Origin: Pseudomonas fluorescens
Lineage (GTDB): Bacteria > Pseudomonadota > Gammaproteobacteria > Pseudomonadales > Pseudomonadaceae
Direction: 5' to 3'
Assembly: GCF_018614655.1 (NCBI RefSeq)
Contig: NZ_JAGGOG010000026.1
Coordinates: forward strand, 59,628 to 123,627
Length of the DNA: 64,000 bases
Position numbers and translations under genes: made by a program. This document shows positions 35,433 to 64,000 of the stretch, one piece after another (the first letter of the stretch is position 1; each line of letters begins with the position of its first letter). Below the pieces are notes generated by a model. The model ran no database searches and was not told the DNA's origin. It saw only the letters and a program-made list of their open reading frames with translations.

Positions 35433-36443
35433 ATGGAACGACGCCAATTCAGCGGAGGCATGCAGGGGAAAAACCTTCGTTACCTGAACGAAGCCCCTGG
35501 CCAAACACAGCAAAAGGTTCGAACAGGCTTCCTGCTGCTCGAACACTTCTCGCTGCCGGCATTTACCCAGGCCCTGGATACGCTCATCACGGCAAACCTG
35601 CTGCGTCCCGGGCTCTTTTCCACCTGCACCTTCGGCTTGGGCGAGGGTGAGATTGTCAGCGATCTGGGCCTGGTCATTCGACCGCAGGCCCGGCTTGAGG
35701 CGTCGGTGCTTCCCGACCTGGACCTGTTGGTGATTTGTGGTGGCTACCGTACGGCGCTTACTGCCAGTGATGAGTTCCTGCACCTGCTGAAGGCCGCGTC
35801 GCAGCAGGGTATCAGCCTGGCCGGGTTGTGGAATGGTGCCTGGTTCCTGGGCAAGGCGGGGGTGCTGGACGGTTATCGTTGCGCCATTCATCCCGAGCAT
35901 CGTCCTGCGCTGGCAGAGATCGCCAAGGCGACCCAGGTCAGCAGCGAACCCTATGTGATTGATCGCGACCGACTCACGGCGTCCAGCCCCTCCGGTGCCT
36001 TCCATATGGCGCTGGACTGGATCAAAAGCGTGCATGGCAAGGCGCTGGTGGAAGGGATCGAGGACATTCTGGCGTTCGAAGAATCGCGTTACCGGCGTGT
36101 CAAACCGGTGACCCATATTTCAGTGAGCGCGCCACTGCGCGAAGTCGTGAAGTTGATGGAGGCCAACCTCGAAGATCCGTTGGCGCTGGACCAGTTGGCG
36201 GTTTATGCCGGTCGTTCACGGCGACAACTGGAGCGCTTGTTCGGGGAGCAACTGGGGACCACCCCGCAACGTTATTACCTGGAACTGCGCATCACCGAGG
36301 CGCGGCGTTTGCTCCAGCACACTGAAATGTCCCAGGTCGAGGTGCTGGTGGCCTGTGGTTTCGTGTCACCCAGTCATTTCAGCAAATGCTACAGCGCGTT
36401 TTTCGGCTATCGACCATCGAAGGAAACGCGACGGGTCAAGTAA
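35433..36443 (+). CDS. GATase1-like/AraC-family transcriptional regulator
   Basis: A 336-aa regulator with an N-terminal DJ-1/PfpI (class I glutamine amidotransferase-like) domain (about 28-190) and a C-terminal double HTH of AraC type (about 225-330, LALDQLAVYAGRSRRQLERLF and VEVLVACGFVSPSHFSKCY). The position usually occupied by the nucleophile Cys in catalytic members reads GLWNGAW, so it should be a ligand sensor, as in ArgR/GbdR/CdhR-type regulators of amino acid or betaine catabolism. ATG 35433 lacks a good ribosome site; ATG 35460 has GGAGG but too close. It lies between NRPS genes A and B on their strand, 134 bp and 246 bp from them. Confidence 0.87.
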   Translation: MERRQFSGGMQGKNLRYLNEAPGQTQQKVRTGFLLLEHFSLPAFTQALDTLITANLLRPGLFSTCTFGLGEGEIVSDLGLVIRPQARLEASVLPDLDLLVICGGYRTALTASDEFLHLLKAASQQGISLAGLWNGAWFLGKAGVLDGYRCAIHPEHRPALAEIAKATQVSSEPYVIDRDRLTASSPSGAFHMALDWIKSVHGKALVEGIEDILAFEESRYRRVKPVTHISVSAPLREVVKLMEANLEDPLALDQLAVYAGRSRRQLERLFGEQLGTTPQRYYLELRITEARRLLQHTEMSQVEVLVACGFVSPSHFSKCYSAFFGYRPSKETRRVK

Positions 36444-36689
36444 CCGACCGCTCTACGGTGCACGCGCAAGGTGTGTACCGTCCCTCTTGTCCCTGCTTCC
36501 CATGTCACCCCTGTCGACCTGAATGCTCTAGTTTTCCAACCCTGCGGGGAGTCCCTGCGGCTGAACGCCGCACGCTGTTTTTTTTGCACGGGCCTCCCGG
36601 CACACCCGCTCGTCTTCGGGCACTGATGTGACAGCTGAAAACGGACTTTCTCCTCAACTGTATCCGACTCAAAAAAGCAGGTTACTCCC

Positions 36690-61207
<24,518 letters not shown>

Positions 61208-61249
61208 TAGCCGTCAGTAAAACCGCATCACGCTGAATAGTTTAGTGAG

Positions 61250-61271
61250 GCCCGATCAAACCCGGTCGGGC
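61250..61271 (+). other. Small hairpin between NRPS C and macA
   Basis: GCCCGA (61250-61255) pairs with TCGGGC (61266-61271) in the 91-bp gap, followed by a weakly T-rich stretch. It could attenuate transcription into macAB but is too weak to call a true terminator. Confidence 0.3.
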
Positions 61272-61298
61272 TTGCCCTCATACCTTTTGTGGTCATTT

Positions 61299-62450
61299 AT
61301 GGAAAAGTCGAAGTTTCGCAAGATAGGAATGGGCCTGGTGTTGGTGGTTGCTGCGGGGCTGATTGTCTATGCGGTGCAAGCACCGGCAGATGCCCCGCAA
61401 TACCTGACCGCCATCGCCGAGCGCAGTGATATCGAAAACGCCGTGCTGGCCACGGGGCTGCTGGAGGGGGTCAAGCAGGTGGATGTCGGCGCCCAGGTTT
61501 CCGGTCAGTTGAAGTCCCTCAAGGTCAAGGTCGGGGACAAGGTGAAGAAGGGGCAGTGGTTGGCGGAAATCGATCCGTTGATCTTGCAGAACACCCTGCG
61601 CAAGGCTCAGGTGGATGAGGAAAACCTGCAGGCCCAGCGCCGCGCCACCGCCGCGCAGCTCAAACAGGCCAAGTCGGTCTACGAGCGCTATCAAGGGCTG
61701 CAGGACGATGAAGCGGTGTCGCGCCAGGATTTCGAGAACGCCGAGTCCGACTATCATGTGCAACAGGCCAACCTGTTGTCCCTGGATGCGCAGATCAAGA
61801 GTGCGCACATTCAGATCGACACTGCCAAGGTCAACCTGGACTACACCCGCATCGTTGCGCCGATTGACGGCGACGTGGTGGGCATCGTCACTCAGGAAGG
61901 CCAGACGGTGATCGCCAACCAGTTGGCACCGGTGCTGCTCAAGCTGGCGGACCTGGACACCATGACCGTCAAGGCCCAGGTGTCGGAAGCGGACGTCATT
62001 CATATCAGCCCCGGCCAGCAGGTGTACTTCACCATCCTCGGCGAGGCCGACAAGCGCTACTACGCCAAGCTGCGTGGTACGGAACCGGCGCCGCAGAACT
62101 TCCTGGACACTCAGCCCGCCGGTACCCCGAAACAAAACACGGCGGTGTTCTACAACGCGCTGTTTGAGGTGCCCAACCCCGACCACCGTCTGCGCATTTC
62201 TATGACCGCCCAGGTGCGCATTGTGCTTGATACCGCCAAAGCCGCACTGACGGTGCCGGTGGCGGCGCTCGGCCCGCGCAACGCCGATGGCAGTTTCCCG
62301 GTACGGGTGGTGGATGCCAAAGGCAAGGCTGTTTCGCGCAACGTGCAGACGGGCATCAACAACAACGTCAAGGTGCAGATTCTTGACGGCCTGGCCGAGG
62401 GCGACAAGGTGGTGATCGGCGATCCGTCGCCTGTTGTGGCGGGGGCCTGA
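61299..62450 (+). CDS. macA: MacA-like periplasmic adaptor of lipopeptide exporter
   Basis: A 383-aa membrane-fusion protein from ATG 61299; an upstream GTG at 61245 would add 18 residues before the anchor and lacks support. N-terminal membrane anchor (MGLVLVVAAGLIVYAV), split biotinyl-lipoyl domain (VDVGAQVSGQLKSLKVKVGDKVKKGQ, and later RIVAPIDGDVVGI), a coiled-coil hairpin (about 95-175), then beta-barrel and membrane-proximal domains. It should bridge MacB to a TolC-type channel, probably the NodT-like protein at the far end of the locus. The macAB pair downstream of the last NRPS gene is standard for Pseudomonas lipopeptide clusters. Confidence 0.93.
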   Translation: MEKSKFRKIGMGLVLVVAAGLIVYAVQAPADAPQYLTAIAERSDIENAVLATGLLEGVKQVDVGAQVSGQLKSLKVKVGDKVKKGQWLAEIDPLILQNTLRKAQVDEENLQAQRRATAAQLKQAKSVYERYQGLQDDEAVSRQDFENAESDYHVQQANLLSLDAQIKSAHIQIDTAKVNLDYTRIVAPIDGDVVGIVTQEGQTVIANQLAPVLLKLADLDTMTVKAQVSEADVIHISPGQQVYFTILGEADKRYYAKLRGTEPAPQNFLDTQPAGTPKQNTAVFYNALFEVPNPDHRLRISMTAQVRIVLDTAKAALTVPVAALGPRNADGSFPVRVVDAKGKAVSRNVQTGINNNVKVQILDGLAEGDKVVIGDPSPVVAGA

Positions 62451-62453
62451 TTG

Positions 62454-64000
62454 ATGACTCAACCCCTGCTGGAACTCAAAGGCATCACCCGCAGTTTCAT
62501 GGCCGGCGAGCGCGAGTTTATCGCGCTCAAGGGCATCGACCTGACGATCAACGCCGGGGAAATGGTGGCGATCACCGGGGCTTCGGGCTCGGGCAAGTCG
62601 ACCTTGATGAACATCCTCGGTGGTCTTGATTACGCCACGGCCGGCAGCTACAAGATCAATGGCATCGAAACCCGCTCCCTCGACGACGATCAACTGGCCG
62701 AACTGCGCCGTGATTACTTCGGTTTTATCTTCCAGCGCTACCACCTGCTGGCACACCTGAGTGCTTTGCACAACGTCGAGATACCGGCGATTTATGCCGG
62801 TTCCCCGCAGGCGGTGCGCCACAGTCGGGCCGGTGAGTTACTGGCGCGGCTGGGCCTGTCGGGGCACGTCACGCACCGACCGAGCCAGCTCTCCGGCGGC
62901 CAGCAGCAACGGGTGAGTATCGCCCGGGCCTTGATGAACGGCGGCGAGGTGATCCTCGCCGACGAACCCACCGGCGCCCTCGATACCCACAGCGGCAAGG
63001 AAGTGATGCACATCCTGGCCGAGCTGCACGCAGCGGGGCATACGGTGATCATCGTCACCCACGACCCGAAAGTGGCCGCCAATGCCCAGCGGATCATCGA
63101 AGTGCGCGATGGCGAGATCGTCAGTGACCTGGCCAATGACAGCGTTGGCCTGGACCTGCCCAGTGAGGCACCGGTGGAGCCGAAACGGGCCGGCGCCCGG
63201 CGCCTGGTGGCCAGCCTGGGGTTGTTCAAGGAGGCCTTCAACATGGCCTGGGTGGCGCTGGTTTCCCACCGCATGCGCACCTTGCTGACCATGTTGGGGA
63301 TTGTCATCGGCATTACGTCAGTGGTGTCGATTTCGGCCATCGGCGAGGGTGCCAAGCGCTATGTGCTCAAGGACATCCAGGCCATTGGTAGCAACACGAT
63401 CGATATCTTTCCCGGCACCAGTTTTGGTGACAGCCGGGCCTCGGCGATCGAGACTCTTTTACCCTCCGATGTGGAGGCGCTGAACCAGCTGTACTACGTG
63501 GACAGCGCGACCCCGATGGTGGGCCGCAACTTGTTGCTGCGCTACGGCAATATCGACCTGGACGCTCAGGTGAACGGTGTCAGCGACCGCTATTTCCAGG
63601 TCAAGGGCCTGAAACTGGAAGCCGGCATTTCCTTTAGCGAAAGCGACGCCCGGCGTCAGGCGCAAGTGGTGGTGATCGATCACAACACCCGTCACCGGCT
63701 TTTCGGCGCCGGGGTGGACCCGTTGGGCCAAGTGATTCTGATCGGCAACCTGCCGTGCACGGTGATTGGCGTGACGAAGGAAAACAAGAACATGTTCGCC
63801 GCCAGCAAGGCTCTTCAAGTCTGGGTGCCTTATGAGACGGCGGCGGGTCGGTTGTTGGGGCAGCGTCATCTGGACAGCATCACCGTGCGCATCAAGGACG
63901 GCCAGCCCAGTAAGGTGGTGGAAGATAACGTCAACAAACTGATGCAGCAGCGCCACGGCACCAAGGACTTTTTCACCAACAACCTCGACAGCATCATGCA
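62454..64000 (+). CDS. macB: MacB-like ABC exporter (partial, runs off window end)
   Basis: ATG 62454 follows the macA stop after three bases; at least 515 codons remain open to the window edge, so the C-terminus is missing (full MacB is about 650 aa). The N-terminal ATPase has Walker A GASGSGKS (42-49), signature LSGGQQQRVSIARAL and Walker B VILADEPTGALD. The first transmembrane helix follows (MRTLLTMLGIVIGITSVVSISAIG), then the periplasmic MacB core domain. It works with MacA and an outer-membrane factor to export the lipopeptide. The remaining three helices and any downstream LuxR regulator lie outside the window. Confidence 0.93.
   Translation, partial: MTQPLLELKGITRSFMAGEREFIALKGIDLTINAGEMVAITGASGSGKSTLMNILGGLDYATAGSYKINGIETRSLDDDQLAELRRDYFGFIFQRYHLLAHLSALHNVEIPAIYAGSPQAVRHSRAGELLARLGLSGHVTHRPSQLSGGQQQRVSIARALMNGGEVILADEPTGALDTHSGKEVMHILAELHAAGHTVIIVTHDPKVAANAQRIIEVRDGEIVSDLANDSVGLDLPSEAPVEPKRAGARRLVASLGLFKEAFNMAWVALVSHRMRTLLTMLGIVIGITSVVSISAIGEGAKRYVLKDIQAIGSNTIDIFPGTSFGDSRASAIETLLPSDVEALNQLYYVDSATPMVGRNLLLRYGNIDLDAQVNGVSDRYFQVKGLKLEAGISFSESDARRQAQVVVIDHNTRHRLFGAGVDPLGQVILIGNLPCTVIGVTKENKNMFAASKALQVWVPYETAAGRLLGQRHLDSITVRIKDGQPSKVVEDNVNKLMQQRHGTKDFFTNNLDSIM

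Overview
This GC-rich chromosomal stretch looks like a fluorescent Pseudomonas of the P. fluorescens lineage. The indicators are REPIN-type palindromes in intergenic gaps, an isolated ArnT with a second ArnT-like glycosyltransferase, and above all a large lipopeptide synthetase locus of Pseudomonas type (LuxR regulator, NodT-like outer-membrane factor, three NRPSs ending in tandem thioesterases, MacAB exporter). I saw no rRNA, tRNA, CRISPR array, transposase or prophage gene.

Left part (1-11.6 kb): a short-chain dehydrogenase converges on a LacI-family repressor, followed by a LysR regulator and a REP-rich gap. A tightly packed minus-strand catabolic unit follows: FadR-type GntR regulator, Tat-type periplasmic binding protein, LivH-LivM-LivG-LivF-like ABC transporter, M20 N-carbamoyl amino acid amidohydrolase, and an amidase-signature enzyme. 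The layout suggests uptake of an amide, ureido or carbamoyl compound followed by its hydrolysis in the cytoplasm.

Middle part (11.6-26.1 kb): an S33/TAP-like hydrolase homologue whose nucleophile serine is replaced by glycine; an OmpR-type two-component pair; two ArnT-like glycosyltransferases and an Ais-like histidine phosphatase (an envelope or LPS-modification set); an ABC ATPase - FtsX permease - AttH-like lipoprotein operon; a fatty acid hydroxylase translationally coupled to a 46-residue membrane peptide; and a MarR/HpaR-like regulator.

Right part (26.1-64 kb): a complete, collinear nine-module (2+4+3) lipopeptide locus. Reading the specificity residues by eye gives Leu - Glu/Gln-like - Thr - Ile/Val - Leu - Ser - Leu - Ser - Ile/Val. 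This is the order of the viscosin group (viscosin, massetolide, WLIP), presumably N-acylated by the starter condensation domain and cyclised by tandem TEs. In the best-known viscosin-group strains the first NRPS gene is unlinked from the other two. Here all three lie together, separated only by a gene for a GATase1-like/AraC regulator. Dual C/E motif variation at modules 2, 6 and 9 gives testable stereochemical predictions. macA follows; macB runs off the window end.
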